From: Nocardioides sp. Iso805N
GTDB taxonomy: Bacteria > Actinomycetota > Actinomycetes > Propionibacteriales > Nocardioidaceae
Reading direction: 5' to 3'
Assembly (NCBI RefSeq): GCF_000364605.1
Contig: NZ_KB822577.1
Location: 248,001 to 312,000 of the forward strand
DNA: 64,000 nucleotides
Positions 1-9,112 of this stretch are shown piece by piece (positions within the stretch are counted from its first letter, which is position 1; every line of letters starts with the position of its first letter). Position numbers and translations under genes: made by a program. The notes beneath the pieces were generated by a model, which saw nothing but the letters and a program-made list of their open reading frames with translations, was not told the DNA's origin and ran no database searches.

Positions 1-1482
1 CTCGCAGATCAGCCGGCTGAGCTCGTCACCGTCGCCGTTCACCAGCACCGGGCCGAGCGGCAGCCGGGCGCTGAGCGCCAGCCCCTTGGCCGCGGCCTCG
101 GGGCCTGCCGCCTTCGTCGTACCGCGCACGATGGTGCGCAGGTCGAGCACCTCGCGGTGCGGATGGTCGTCGGGATGCGCGAGGCGGGAGAGCAGCAGCA
201 GCGCCTCGACCACCTTGATCATCACACCGGCGCCCTGCTCGATGCCGGCCACGGCCGCCTCGTCGATGGCACGAGCCGGGTCACCGATCCGCTCGAGGTT
301 CTCCTCGATCGTCCGAAGGGGTCCGCGCAGCTGTTCCGCGACCGTGCCGATCAGGCTGCTCTGGTAGTCGTCGAGGGCGGAGAGGTCGCGGATCAGCGCA
401 CGCTGCCGCTCCTGGATCCGAGCGCGGTGCAGCACCCGCCCGAGGTCGCGACCGATGTCGAGCGCGACGGCGCACTCCACGTCGGTCCACAGCGGTGCAC
501 CGACGTCGCGCAGCAGCACCAGCGCGCCCCAGCAGTGCTCGCCCGAGCCCAGCGGGACGTGCAGCAACGAGTCGAGCCCGTTGTCGGCCAGATCCGCGAG
601 CACCATCTGGGTGGCGGCCGTCTGAAGCTGGGTCGGAGACAGGGGCTGGCGCACGCCGCGGACCAGGACCTCGCCGCGGCGCCACAGCTCTTCGGCAGCG
701 GCCTCGCTCACCGCCAGCAGCTCGCGACTCATCGAGATCGGCCGCTGCCCCAGACCCCGGACGAACCCTGGCTCCTCCGCATCGAAGATGCGCACCCGCA
801 GGCCGACGACGTCGAAGCCCTCGAAGATCGCGGAGCTCGCCTCATCGACCGCACCTGCGAGGGTGGTGTGCGCCGAGGCCCGGCGTACGGCGTCGCGCGC
901 GATGCGCAGCAGCTGCGCCCGCTCGGCCAGCCGGTTGCGCTCCAAGGCGGAGAAGATCGCCTTCCCGGCCTGACGGGCGTAGCGCTCGAGAACCGCGAGC
1001 TGCTCCGGGCCGGGCACCCGGCCGTCGTGCGGCAGCGCGACGCTGAGCATCCCGATGAGCCGGCCGTCGGGCGCGTAGCTCGGCGCTCGCAGGGCGCTCT
1101 GGGGATGCCAGCGACCGAGGTCGTCGAGATCATCGGACCCGCCGGCGTCGCCGGCCCCGCGGGCGCCGTCATCGGTGCGGTAGCGGCCGCTGAACTTGTA
1201 GGTGCCCCAGTCCTCGCTCGCGGCGAGGACCTCGGCGGCCTCGTCGACGTGCCACCGCGCGCCGAGGAGCCCCCTTGCCGGCACCGGCCGACCATCGGGC
1301 AGGCGGCCGAGCTCGCCGCCCTCGGCGACCGCGACCGCCACCAGCTCGTCGCCGTCGCGGACGCTGACCACGACCATGCCGAAGCCGAGCATCCGGCCGA
1401 CTCCGTCGGCGACCAACTCGAAGAAGCGGGTGTCGGTGGGGTCGGGGCGGAAGCCGCTCGGCTGCCCGCCCACGGCCGTCAT
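1..1482 (-). CDS. GAF-domain sensor kinase homologue with altered H-box (3' end cut by window)
   Basis: The 494 visible codons contain two GAF-like regions (about residues 10-160 and 190-345), then a helical dimerisation segment. That segment aligns residue by residue with the neighbouring kinase, but where the neighbour reads STVSHELKNPL this protein reads GTVAEQLRGPL. Glu383 therefore stands where the phospho-acceptor His belongs. The start of the ATPase domain is visible (ELSRLICE against ELDRLAGN in the neighbour, so the first N-box residue also differs); the rest lies outside the window. The ATG overlaps the neighbour's TGA (ATGA), so the two are translationally coupled. I infer a pseudokinase or signal-input partner of the upstream kinase, not an autophosphorylating enzyme. 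The missing C-terminus limits certainty about ATP binding. Confidence 0.85.
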   Translation of the reverse strand, partial: MTAVGGQPSGFRPDPTDTRFFELVADGVGRMLGFGMVVVSVRDGDELVAVAVAEGGELGRLPDGRPVPARGLLGARWHVDEAAEVLAASEDWGTYKFSGRYRTDDGARGAGDAGGSDDLDDLGRWHPQSALRAPSYAPDGRLIGMLSVALPHDGRVPGPEQLAVLERYARQAGKAIFSALERNRLAERAQLLRIARDAVRRASAHTTLAGAVDEASSAIFEGFDVVGLRVRIFDAEEPGFVRGLGQRPISMSRELLAVSEAAAEELWRRGEVLVRGVRQPLSPTQLQTAATQMVLADLADNGLDSLLHVPLGSGEHCWGALVLLRDVGAPLWTDVECAVALDIGRDLGRVLHRARIQERQRALIRDLSALDDYQSSLIGTVAEQLRGPLRTIEENLERIGDPARAIDEAAVAGIEQGAGVMIKVVEALLLLSRLAHPDDHPHREVLDLRTIVRGTTKAAGPEAAAKGLALSARLPLGPVLVNGDGDELSRLICE

Positions 1483-3314
1483 CTCGCCACCTCGCGGGGA
1501 AGGTGGACGCGGAACGTGCTGCCCTCGCCAAGCTGGGAGTCGACCTCGATGCGACCGGAATGGCGCTCGACGATCCGACGTACGATCGCCAGGCCGAGGC
1601 CGGTGCCGGGTTCGAGGAGGGCCTCGGCGTTGTTGGTCCTGAAGAACTCGGTGAACAGCAGCGCCTGGTCCTCCGCCGAGATGCCGATGCCGTCGTCGGA
1701 GACGCTCAGCACCGCGCCGTCGCCGACCTCGGTGAGCGAGACCCGGATCTCGCCGCCGGCGGGGGAGTACTTCACCGCGTTGCTCACCAGGTTGCCGGCC
1801 AACCGGTCCAGCTCTGCCGCCGCTCCCGCGACGAGCACGCTGCGAGCAGGCAGGTCGAGGGTGAGGCGGAGCCCGCGCCGCTGCGCGGTGTCCTCGTTGT
1901 GGGCGCAGACGTCGCGCAGGATCCTGTCGAGCTCGACCGGCCGCACGCCTCGGTGCGCGGCGCTGCTGGCCGAGCCGAGGCTCTGCAGGTCCTCGACGAT
2001 GGCCGACATCCGGGCGGCGCTGCGGCGTACCGCCGCCAGCAGGTACGCCGCCTCGTCGGGGGCCGAGGTCTCCGCGAGCAGCTCGAGGTTGGTCCGGATC
2101 GCGGCGAGTGGGTTCTTCAGCTCGTGCGAGACGGTGGAGACCATCTCGCTCTTGTAGGCCTCCAGGACGCGCAGGTCGGCGAGCACCTGCTCGTCCCGCT
2201 GCCGGGCGAACACGCCGGCGATCAGCCCGCCGAGGTCGCGCCCGATCTCGACGATCGCCTCGCGCTCGACCCGCCGCCAGGGCAGTGCTCCCAGGGGCCG
2301 GAGCAGGATCATCAGGCCCAGGCACTCGGCGCCGACGCCCAGCGGCACGTAGAGCATCGACTCGACGTCGTTGTCCGCGAGGTAGGCGCCGGCCAGCTCG
2401 AGGGCGCCGGTGTTGGACTCGTCCACGTTGATCCGCTGCGTGCGACCGAGCACGGCGAGCTCCTGCGCGCTCCACAGCCGCCGGGAGATGTCCTCGCCGT
2501 ACGGGATGAAGCGCAGCTCCATGGGCAGGTCGCGGGGCCCCGTCGTGTCGAGCGTGGTCGACTCCCGGCCCGGTCCGCCGAACACATGGAACCACGCTGC
2601 GTCCAGCCCGAAGTGGGTCAACAGGGTATTGCCGACCCGGCGCAGCACCGGCTCCAGCTTCTCGCCGGTCTCGCCGGTCTCCCCGGTCTCCCGGGTGCCG
2701 GCCGCGTCGCCCGAGTCATGGATGGCGGCCCGGATCAGGTCGCGTGCCGACTCCAACTGGTGCAGCTGCTGGGCGACCTTCAGCCGTTCGAGCACGGCGA
2801 GCAGCCCGTTGCGGGCCTGCTCCGGATAGACCTGCAGCGCGTCCCATTCCGCGCCGGCGGGGCGGCGTCCGCTCGCCGGCAGGTCGAGGCTCAAGATGCC
2901 GACGATGTCGCCGTCGTCGTCGCGCAGGGGCGCCAGCAGGGCGTCCTCGGGGTGCCAGCGCTCCGGGTCGTCGCTGGCCTCGATCGGTGGGATCCAGGAG
3001 TGCCCGTCGAACGACTCCGGGTAGTCGGCCTCGGCAGGCAGGAAGATGTAGCGCCCGTGCTGCTCGCCGCTGGGCAGGATGCTCTCCAGATCGGCCAGCG
3101 GGATCTCCGCGCCGAGCAGGGCGGCTCGAGCGTCCTCGTTGCCCGAGATCGCGACGTTCCGCACCATCTCCCCGACCCGGACCATCAGTGCGACGGCGGT
3201 GAAGCCGGCCAACGCGCAGGTGGCGTCGGCGATCAGGTCGAACGAGGACTGCAGCAGGTCGTCGAGATCACCGTCAGCGTCGGCGACGCCGAGGGGCGAG
3301 AGCATGGAGAACAT
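1479..3314 (-). CDS. GAF-domain sensor histidine kinase
   Basis: The 611-residue soluble kinase has two GAF-type regions (about residues 20-175 and 200-365), a HisKA helix pair with SHELKNP (phospho-acceptor His397), and a HATPase_c domain with N-box (NLVSNAVKYS), G1 (DDGIGI) and G2 (GTGLGLAI) motifs. No transmembrane segment is visible, so the signal is probably cytosolic. A run of ETG tripeptides (9-nt repeats near 2664-2695) links the GAF regions. ATG 3314 was chosen because the protein alignment with its paralogue starts there; in-frame codons upstream exist but run into the purF promoter region. The gene is divergent from purF and coupled to the pseudokinase homologue downstream. No response regulator is next to it in the window. 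Confidence 0.9.
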   Translation of the reverse strand: MFSMLSPLGVADADGDLDDLLQSSFDLIADATCALAGFTAVALMVRVGEMVRNVAISGNEDARAALLGAEIPLADLESILPSGEQHGRYIFLPAEADYPESFDGHSWIPPIEASDDPERWHPEDALLAPLRDDDGDIVGILSLDLPASGRRPAGAEWDALQVYPEQARNGLLAVLERLKVAQQLHQLESARDLIRAAIHDSGDAAGTRETGETGETGEKLEPVLRRVGNTLLTHFGLDAAWFHVFGGPGRESTTLDTTGPRDLPMELRFIPYGEDISRRLWSAQELAVLGRTQRINVDESNTGALELAGAYLADNDVESMLYVPLGVGAECLGLMILLRPLGALPWRRVEREAIVEIGRDLGGLIAGVFARQRDEQVLADLRVLEAYKSEMVSTVSHELKNPLAAIRTNLELLAETSAPDEAAYLLAAVRRSAARMSAIVEDLQSLGSASSAAHRGVRPVELDRILRDVCAHNEDTAQRRGLRLTLDLPARSVLVAGAAAELDRLAGNLVSNAVKYSPAGGEIRVSLTEVGDGAVLSVSDDGIGISAEDQALLFTEFFRTNNAEALLEPGTGLGLAIVRRIVERHSGRIEVDSQLGEGSTFRVHLPREVAR

Positions 3315-3409
3315 CGTCACCGGCTGGGTGGGGTGGACTGGGAGCGACCCAAGTGTGGAGCATCCGCGCACCTCTTCGCGCGGTTTCGGCCGCGATGGCG
3401 GGTGGCCCG

Positions 3410-3424
3410 TACGATGGATGAGTG
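3410..3424 (+). promoter_or_regulatory. Predicted leaderless promoter of purF
   Basis: TACGAT at 3410-3415 is followed by six nucleotides and then the GTG start. Transcription starting about 7 nt after a -10 box would begin at the GTG itself. An in-frame TGA (3419-3421) lies directly before the GTG, so no longer purF product is possible, and no Shine-Dalgarno sequence is evident. Confidence 0.55.
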
Positions 3425-4969
3425 CCTTACACGAGTCGCACCGGCAGTCCCCGCCGAGGAGGCGACGGTCGGCTGACCGCGGCCCTCGACCCCCACGACC
3501 AGGGCCCTCAGGACCAGTGCGGCGTCTTCGGCGTCTGGGCGCCAGGTGAGGACGTCGCCAAGTTGACCTACTTCGGTCTCTACGCGCTCCAGCACCGTGG
3601 CCAGGAGTCGGCAGGCATCGCGGTGAGCAACGGCCGCCAGATCCTGGTCTACAAGGACATGGGCCTGGTCTCGCAGGTCTTCGACGAGACCACCCTCGAC
3701 TCGTTGAAGGGTCACCTGGCCGTCGGTCACGCCCGCTACTCCACCACCGGCGCCTCCACCTGGGAGAACGCACAGCCCACCTTCCGGCCGACGGCTGACG
3801 GCTCGATCGCGCTGGGCCACAACGGCAACCTCATCAACACCCACGACCTTCGTGACATGGTCGCCGCGCTGCCCGAGCGTGCGGCCGACCCGGTCCGTGC
3901 CTCCGAGCCGGTCTCGACCAACGACACCTCGCTGCTGACGGAGCTGCTCGCGCACCACCCCGACACCAGCCTGGAGCAGCGTGCGATCGAGCTGCTGCCG
4001 CTGGTCAAGGGCGCGTTCTGCCTGGTCTGGATCAACGAGAACACCCTGTACGCCGCCCGCGACCCGCAGGGCATCCGTCCGCTCGTCCTGGGCCGCCTGG
4101 ACCGCGGCTGGGTGGTCGCCTCCGAGGACGCCGCACTGGCCACGGTCGGTGCCAGCGTCGTACGAGAGATCGAGCCGGGCGAGATGATCGTCATCGACGA
4201 GGACGGACTGCGCTCGCACAAGTTCGCCGAGCCGGCCCGCAAGGGCTGTGTCTTCGAGTACGTCTACCTCGCCCGACCCGACGCCAACATCGCCGGCCGC
4301 AACGTGCACGAGTCGCGTGTGGAGATGGGCCGCGTGCTCGCGCGTGAGTTCCCGGTCGAGGCCGATCTGGTCATCCCGGTGCCGGAGTCCGGTACGCCGT
4401 CGGCGACCGGCTACGCCGAGGAGTCCGGCATCCCCTTCGGCCAGGGCTTCGTGAAGAACTCCTACGTCGGACGCACCTTCATCCAGCCGTCGCAGACGCT
4501 GCGCCAGCTCGGCATCCGGCTCAAGCTCAACGCGCTCGAGCACGTCATCCGGGGCAAGCGGATCGTGGTCGTGGACGACTCGATCGTGCGCGGCAACACC
4601 CAGCGCGCCCAGATCCGGATGCTGCGCGAGGCCGGTGCCGCCGAGGTGCACGTGCGGATCTCCTCCCCGCCGGTGAAGTGGCCGTGCTTCTACGGCATCG
4701 ACTTCGCCACCCGCGCCGAGCTGATCGCCAACGGCCTCGACGTCAACGAGATCGCCGCCTCCATCGGCGCCGACTCGCTGGGCTACATCTCGCTCGAGGG
4801 CATGATCGAGGCGACTCGTCAGCCCGCGGACCAGCTCTGCGCCGCCTGCTTCACCGGCGAGTACCCCGTCGCCCTCCCCGACGAGAGCCTGCTCGGCAAG
4901 CACCTGCTCGAGGTCTCGCTGCAGTCCCCGACGGCCGGCAAGGCCCTCCCGGTCCTCAACAACCCCTGA
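3422..4969 (+). CDS. purF: Amidophosphoribosyltransferase (PurF)
   Basis: This is the first committed enzyme of de novo purine synthesis: PRPP plus glutamine gives 5-phosphoribosylamine. The 515-residue product has a class-II glutamine amidotransferase domain. Its catalytic Cys is Cys33 (DQCGVFG), preceded by a propeptide typical of PurF precursors that is normally removed. The C-terminal phosphoribosyltransferase domain carries the PRPP loop VVVDDSIVRGNT and the LQHRGQESAG and GHNGNL signatures. GTG 3422 is forced by the in-frame stop immediately upstream. purM follows after 29 bp, presumably in the same transcript. Confidence 0.97.
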   Translation: MPYTSRTGSPRRGGDGRLTAALDPHDQGPQDQCGVFGVWAPGEDVAKLTYFGLYALQHRGQESAGIAVSNGRQILVYKDMGLVSQVFDETTLDSLKGHLAVGHARYSTTGASTWENAQPTFRPTADGSIALGHNGNLINTHDLRDMVAALPERAADPVRASEPVSTNDTSLLTELLAHHPDTSLEQRAIELLPLVKGAFCLVWINENTLYAARDPQGIRPLVLGRLDRGWVVASEDAALATVGASVVREIEPGEMIVIDEDGLRSHKFAEPARKGCVFEYVYLARPDANIAGRNVHESRVEMGRVLAREFPVEADLVIPVPESGTPSATGYAEESGIPFGQGFVKNSYVGRTFIQPSQTLRQLGIRLKLNALEHVIRGKRIVVVDDSIVRGNTQRAQIRMLREAGAAEVHVRISSPPVKWPCFYGIDFATRAELIANGLDVNEIAASIGADSLGYISLEGMIEATRQPADQLCAACFTGEYPVALPDESLLGKHLLEVSLQSPTAGKALPVLNNP

Positions 4970-4998
4970 TCTCGCCAGCTCGATCCACGAGGAGTCCA

Positions 4999-6063
4999 GT
5001 GACCAACGCCTACGCCCAAGCCGGTGTCGACATCCACGCAGCGGACGCCGCGATCGAGATGTTCAAGGGGGCGGTCGCGAAGACGAAGCGGCCCGAGGTG
5101 ATCGGCGGTCTCGGTGGCTTCGCCGGCCTCTTCGACGCCAGCGCGCTGAAGGCGTACGACCGGCCGGTCCTGGCCACCTCGACCGATGGCGTCGGCACCA
5201 AGGTTGCGATCGCGCAGGCGCTCGGCATCCACGACACGATCGGCTTCGACCTGGTCGGCATGGTCGTCGACGACCTCGTCGTCTGCGGTGCCGAGCCGCT
5301 CTTCATGACCGACTACATCGCCACCGGCAAGGTCGTCCCCGAGGTCATCACCGCGATCGTGACCGGCATCGCCAACGCGTGTGCCGAGGCCGGCGTGGCC
5401 CTGGTCGGCGGCGAGATCGCCGAGCACCCCGGCCTGCTCGAGCCGGGCGAGTACGACGTCGCAGGCGCCACCACCGGTGTGGTCGAGGCCGACGCGATGC
5501 TGGGCCCCGACAAGGTCGTCGCGGGCGACGTCGTGATCGCGATGGCTTCTAGCGGCCTGCACTCCAACGGCTACAGCCTGGTGCGGCACGTGCTCCTCAC
5601 GACCGCCGCGCTGCCGCTGGAGCGGCACATCGACGAGCTCGGCAAGACCCTGGGCGAGGAGCTGCTCGTCCCCACCCGCCTCTACACCAAGCCGGCGCTG
5701 CGCCTGGCCCGCGAGACCGCCACGCACGCGATGAGCCATGTCACCGGCGGTGGCCTGGCGAACAACCTCGAGCGCGTGCTGCCGGCGTCGGTGGCGGTCA
5801 CCATCGACCGCTCGACGTGGACCCCTGGGCCGATCTTCGACCTGGTCAAGCGCACCGGCGACGTCTCCCAGCCCGATGTCGAGGCGACCCTCAACATGGG
5901 TGTCGGCATGGTCGCGCTGACCGCTCCCGACGCGGTCGAGGCCGCCCTCGCCGTACTCGCGGAGAGCGGCATCGAGGCCTGGGTCGCCGGCGAGGTGACG
6001 GCTGCCCCCACGGGCGCCGCGGGCGGTCGGGTGGAGCTCGTCGGCCAGCACGCGGGCTGGTGA
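4999..6063 (+). CDS. purM: Phosphoribosylformylglycinamidine cyclo-ligase (PurM)
   Basis: This is AIR synthetase, the fifth step of purine synthesis, which closes the imidazole ring with ATP. The 354-residue protein belongs to the PurM/SelD/ThiL fold. Visible landmarks are the ATP-binding STDGVGTK motif, the DLVGMVVDDLVVCGAEP segment, GGEIAEHPG, SGLHSNGYSL and the C-terminal HVTGGGLANNLERVLP. GTG 4999 has a GAGGAG ribosome binding site about 5 nt upstream and gives the N-terminus expected for the family (YAQAGVDIHAADAAIE). Longer in-frame starts inside purF are unlikely. Confidence 0.96.
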   Translation: MTNAYAQAGVDIHAADAAIEMFKGAVAKTKRPEVIGGLGGFAGLFDASALKAYDRPVLATSTDGVGTKVAIAQALGIHDTIGFDLVGMVVDDLVVCGAEPLFMTDYIATGKVVPEVITAIVTGIANACAEAGVALVGGEIAEHPGLLEPGEYDVAGATTGVVEADAMLGPDKVVAGDVVIAMASSGLHSNGYSLVRHVLLTTAALPLERHIDELGKTLGEELLVPTRLYTKPALRLARETATHAMSHVTGGGLANNLERVLPASVAVTIDRSTWTPGPIFDLVKRTGDVSQPDVEATLNMGVGMVALTAPDAVEAALAVLAESGIEAWVAGEVTAAPTGAAGGRVELVGQHAGW

Positions 6064-6219
6064 GGGACCCCCTCGAAACGTGACGTTCGCCGCGCGCGAA
6101 CGCCTTTTCGATCCGTGGGTGTGCGTTTGGCGGCACCGAACAGGTAGCGTTGCCCCCACGACAACTTTTGAGGCAGTCCGGGAGTCATCCCGGCCAAGTG
6201 TGCGAGGGGGCTGGACCCT

Positions 6220-6405
6220 ATGGGGCGCGGCCGAGCTAAAGCCAAGCAGACGAAGGTCGCTCGCGACCTGAAGTACCGCACTCATGACACCGACTTCGGT
6301 GCTCTTGCGCGAGAGCTGCACGGCGATGAAGCCGATACGGATGAGTCTGACACCATCGATGAGTCAGACCAATGGTCCGACTATCGAGGTCCCTCGCGCG
6401 ATTGA
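6220..6405 (+). CDS. DUF3073 family small protein
   Basis: The 61-residue protein has a strongly basic N-terminus (MGRGRAKAKQTKVARDLKY) and a very acidic C-terminus rich in Asp, Glu and Ser. That is the composition and length of the actinobacterial DUF3073 family, which typically sits beside purM. Function is unknown; the charge asymmetry suggests RNA or protein binding, which is inference. ATG 6220 follows a GAGGGGGC ribosome binding site. It lies 156 bp after purM, far enough for its own promoter, although I could not define one. An inverted pair CGTTCGC/GCGAACG (6084-6102) lies in the gap. Confidence 0.85.
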   Translation: MGRGRAKAKQTKVARDLKYRTHDTDFGALARELHGDEADTDESDTIDESDQWSDYRGPSRD

Positions 6406-6414
6406 CGCAGCGAC

Positions 6415-7938
6415 TCAGTCGCTGACGCTCCTCGCGATCACGACGTCACCGTGGGTTCCGTAGCCGAGCAGGCTGCCACCCCATCCGGTGCCGTCGAATC
6501 CCACCAGCACCTGCTCGTCTCCGTCCGCTGAGGTCGGCACGAGCGTGGGCCAGGGGATGTTCGTCGGGTACGGCGCGGACAACGTGCCGATCTCTCGCAG
6601 GTCGAGGTCGAACACCGGGTAGCGCTCGCGCTGCCCGGTGCGGCCGTCCCGACCGTCGCTGGCCAGGACGACCCAGTCGCCCTCGGGCGCCGTTGGGTCG
6701 GCGGGCGTTGGGTCGGCGGGCGTGGGGTCGGCGCTGGCGCCAGCGATCCGCGCCAGCGTGGTCCCCTCGGTGGCCCGGCGGCGTGGGTCCACGCCGCGCA
6801 CGGTGAGTCGATCGAGGCTCGGGCCGGCGGCGAGGACGGGGTGGAAGCGGAAGAACCGCCGTGCGCTGACGTAGCCGACCAGCCAGCTCTCCTCACCGGT
6901 CGTGCCGGTGGGGTCGGTGGAGTCGGTCGAGCCTGCGGAGACCCGGACGAGGTGTGGGTCCCACACCCCGACCGACGTGAAGCCGTCGGTCGGCAGCCTG
7001 AGCGGCTCGGTCTCCAACACGTGCTCGCCGTCGAGCAGGTCGGCGTCGGTCCGGGCCAAGGTGACCTCGACGCTGGCACCCGCACGGTTGGCATCGAAGT
7101 CACCCCAGGTGCTCGTCGCGACGAGCCAGCGGCCGCCGTCCGGCCCCGTTTCTGGGCCCGTGTCTGGGCTCTCATCCCGGACCAGGTGGGTGGCGTGATC
7201 TCCGAAGACGCCGGGCCTGTCGGGGCGGTGGAAGTAGAGGTCGCTGAGGTGCTCGAGCGTCGGCGCGACCGGGTCGAGCGCCCACACCGAGGTGTGGGCG
7301 GTGTCGAAGAACCCCGGCCCGGCGCTCGTCGCCGTCAGCACCGGGCGGCCGTCGCGCAGTCGGTACGCCGTGCCGTCGGCATGGCTGGCGAGCCGCAGGT
7401 CGCGGAGCCCCAGCTGGCCGAACCCGCCCGCCTCCAGGGCCTCCACGGCACCCTCGTGGCCGACCTCGAGCGCACCGAGCCAGGCCGCGTTCCGGGTGTC
7501 GATGAGCGCGGCCGTGCCGGACCTGGCTGCCCTCGCCAGGTCGACCCGCGCGCGGGCGAGCCAGTCCTCGCCGGCGCTGCGGGTGAGCACGGTCAGGTGC
7601 GTCCCGGTCAGGGTCAGGGCGACATCGGTCGCGGGCGAGCCGAGCCGGGAGAAGCGACGACTGCGGTGCTCGGTGGTGCGGCCACCGGTGGTGACGCGCA
7701 GCAGCACGCGACCCGCGGCGTACTCCGCCTCCAGGAGGTCCTCCCCGGAGCGCCAGAAGAGCACCAGTCGCTCGCCGGGGCCGGAGGCGAGAACCGCGGC
7801 GTACGGCGCCGGCCGCGGGCAGGGTGCGGCCGAGCGCGATCCGTGGGCGCGCACCTGGACCGTGCTCAGCAGGGAGACCGGACGCAGCCGGGCAGCGGGC
7901 TCGAACCGGGGCAGGTGCACCCCGCGATCCTCTCGCAT
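6415..7938 (-). CDS. Hypothetical protein, possible beta-propeller
   Basis: The 507-residue protein is not recognised as a named family. It has no signal peptide and no membrane segment. Recurrent short strands with GxW, WVVLAS, WLVATSTWGD and WLVGYVS blocks spaced 60-80 residues apart suggest a beta-propeller resembling GH43-like or WD-like folds; this is inference from pattern only. A proline-rich linker DPTPADPTPADPT (residues about 400-415) is encoded by three 15-nt repeats (6692-6736). ATG 7938 is the best start because upstream in-frame sequence is basic and low in coding character. The gene lies 67 bp downstream of the plsC-like gene on the same strand. Confidence 0.7.
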   Translation of the reverse strand: MREDRGVHLPRFEPAARLRPVSLLSTVQVRAHGSRSAAPCPRPAPYAAVLASGPGERLVLFWRSGEDLLEAEYAAGRVLLRVTTGGRTTEHRSRRFSRLGSPATDVALTLTGTHLTVLTRSAGEDWLARARVDLARAARSGTAALIDTRNAAWLGALEVGHEGAVEALEAGGFGQLGLRDLRLASHADGTAYRLRDGRPVLTATSAGPGFFDTAHTSVWALDPVAPTLEHLSDLYFHRPDRPGVFGDHATHLVRDESPDTGPETGPDGGRWLVATSTWGDFDANRAGASVEVTLARTDADLLDGEHVLETEPLRLPTDGFTSVGVWDPHLVRVSAGSTDSTDPTGTTGEESWLVGYVSARRFFRFHPVLAAGPSLDRLTVRGVDPRRRATEGTTLARIAGASADPTPADPTPADPTAPEGDWVVLASDGRDGRTGQRERYPVFDLDLREIGTLSAPYPTNIPWPTLVPTSADGDEQVLVGFDGTGWGGSLLGYGTHGDVVIARSVSD

Positions 7939-8005
7939 CTCATGAGCCGACGGGTCGTCCGGTAGCGCCGTTCCCGACGGTCGCGGTGCGAGCGGCAGCG
8001 AGCTC

Positions 8006-8779
8006 TCAGCGCTTCTTGGCCTGCGCCTTGGCCCGCTTGCGCGCTGCGCGCTCGCGACGCTCTTCGGCGTACATCGCCTCGGCCTCCTCGAGCGTGGGCG
8101 CGGAGCCGCCATACGCCTTCGGCATCCACCAGGCGTTCGGCTCGATCTCGTCGGCGGGGTGGTTGCGGATCAGCCGGTCGAGCATCTGCTCCATCCGGGC
8201 CTTGAGCTCGGCGGTCTCCGCGACCGGGTCGGTGCCGGTGGGATGCATCGGTTCCCCGACCTCGATGCCGACGGTGCGGTGCCGGGTCAGGTCGAGCTTG
8301 CGGCCCTTGGTGAGGATCCGCTGCGTGCCGAAGAGAACCACCGGGATCAGCGGCACACCCGCGTCGGCAGCGATCCGCACCGAGCCGGACTTGAGATCCT
8401 TGATCTGGAAGCTGCGCGACAGGGTGGCCTCGGGGAAGATCCCGACCAGCTCGCCCTCGCGCAGCTTGCGGGCGGCGACCATCATGCCCTCGGCGCCCGC
8501 GGAGCGGTCCACGCTGATGTGGTGGAAGGAGCGCATCACGGGGCCGCCGACAGGGTGGTCGAAGACCTCGCGCTTGGCCATGAAGCGGGTCAGCCGGTGG
8601 CGCTCAGCGCCGGGGAAGCCCGCGATGATGTAGTCCACGTAGGACAGGTGGTTGACGGCGAGCAGCGCTCCGCCCTCGGTCGGGATGTTCTCCTCACCGG
8701 TCATGTTGATGCGGAGGTCGCCGAGCTTGAACCAGGTGCGGGCGGCGGCGATGACGGCGGGATAGCTGATGTCGACCAT
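8006..8779 (-). CDS. 1-acyl-sn-glycerol-3-phosphate acyltransferase family protein (PlsC-like)
   Basis: The protein transfers an acyl group to lysophosphatidic acid or a related acceptor at the membrane during phospholipid synthesis. It has 257 residues and the four acyltransferase blocks: NHLSYVD (H-x4-D catalytic motif), a KREVFDHPVGG-type segment, FPEATLSRSF (motif III, acceptor binding) and VPLIPVVLFGT (motif IV). The C-terminus is Lys/Arg-rich (about the last 25 residues). ATG 8779 gives the usual family N-terminus (YPAVIAAARTWFK). Paralogues are common in actinobacteria, so the exact acceptor cannot be named. A perfect palindrome lies 66 bp upstream of the start. Confidence 0.88.
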   Translation of the reverse strand: MVDISYPAVIAAARTWFKLGDLRINMTGEENIPTEGGALLAVNHLSYVDYIIAGFPGAERHRLTRFMAKREVFDHPVGGPVMRSFHHISVDRSAGAEGMMVAARKLREGELVGIFPEATLSRSFQIKDLKSGSVRIAADAGVPLIPVVLFGTQRILTKGRKLDLTRHRTVGIEVGEPMHPTGTDPVAETAELKARMEQMLDRLIRNHPADEIEPNAWWMPKAYGGSAPTLEEAEAMYAEERRERAARKRAKAQAKKR

Positions 8780-9097
8780 GGTGCGACCATCGTGGCCGTC
8801 TTTACTGGCCGGTTCATGTGGGCGCGACGTGGAAGGGGCACCGAGTTTTGTTCGTGGCGAACAAAACGCCTTCGACACGCTTGCGAAGTGCTGGTGAGGG
8901 CAGCCGGCCACCGGGAGTGGGCGATGGGACGAGTTCTGGAGCCGGTGCTGCGGCCATGTGTCGGTTTCGCTGGCGGGGTCGGTGGGCGATCCGTTTGGCG
9001 TTGCCTCCAGGGCGCTCTGAGTATCGCTCGGCTCCTGGGCACTTCGCCCATGCGGGTGCGTATGCGCGGACCTCGCACTCTGTGAGGCTGTGGCTCG
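8780..9097. other. Intergenic region with no convincing gene
   Basis: This gap between the divergent plsC-like gene and the small gene at 9110 contains only shadow reading frames. The one structured element is the palindrome at 8845-8867. The remainder, 8868-9097, shows nothing I can interpret. Confidence 0.6.
8845..8867. promoter_or_regulatory. Perfect 10-bp inverted repeat, candidate operator
   Basis: Arms GTTTTGTTCG and CGAACAAAAC flank a 3-nt centre (TGG). There is no T-run after it, and it lies upstream of a start (plsC-like, 8779), so an operator is more likely than a terminator. It is notably AT-richer than its surroundings. Confidence 0.5.
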
Positions 9098-9112
9098 TAC
9101 GATCTCGCCGTG
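9098..9112 (+). promoter_or_regulatory. Predicted leaderless promoter
   Basis: TACGAT (9098-9103) lies exactly six nucleotides before the GTG start of the small gene, the same geometry as at purF. Confidence 0.5.
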
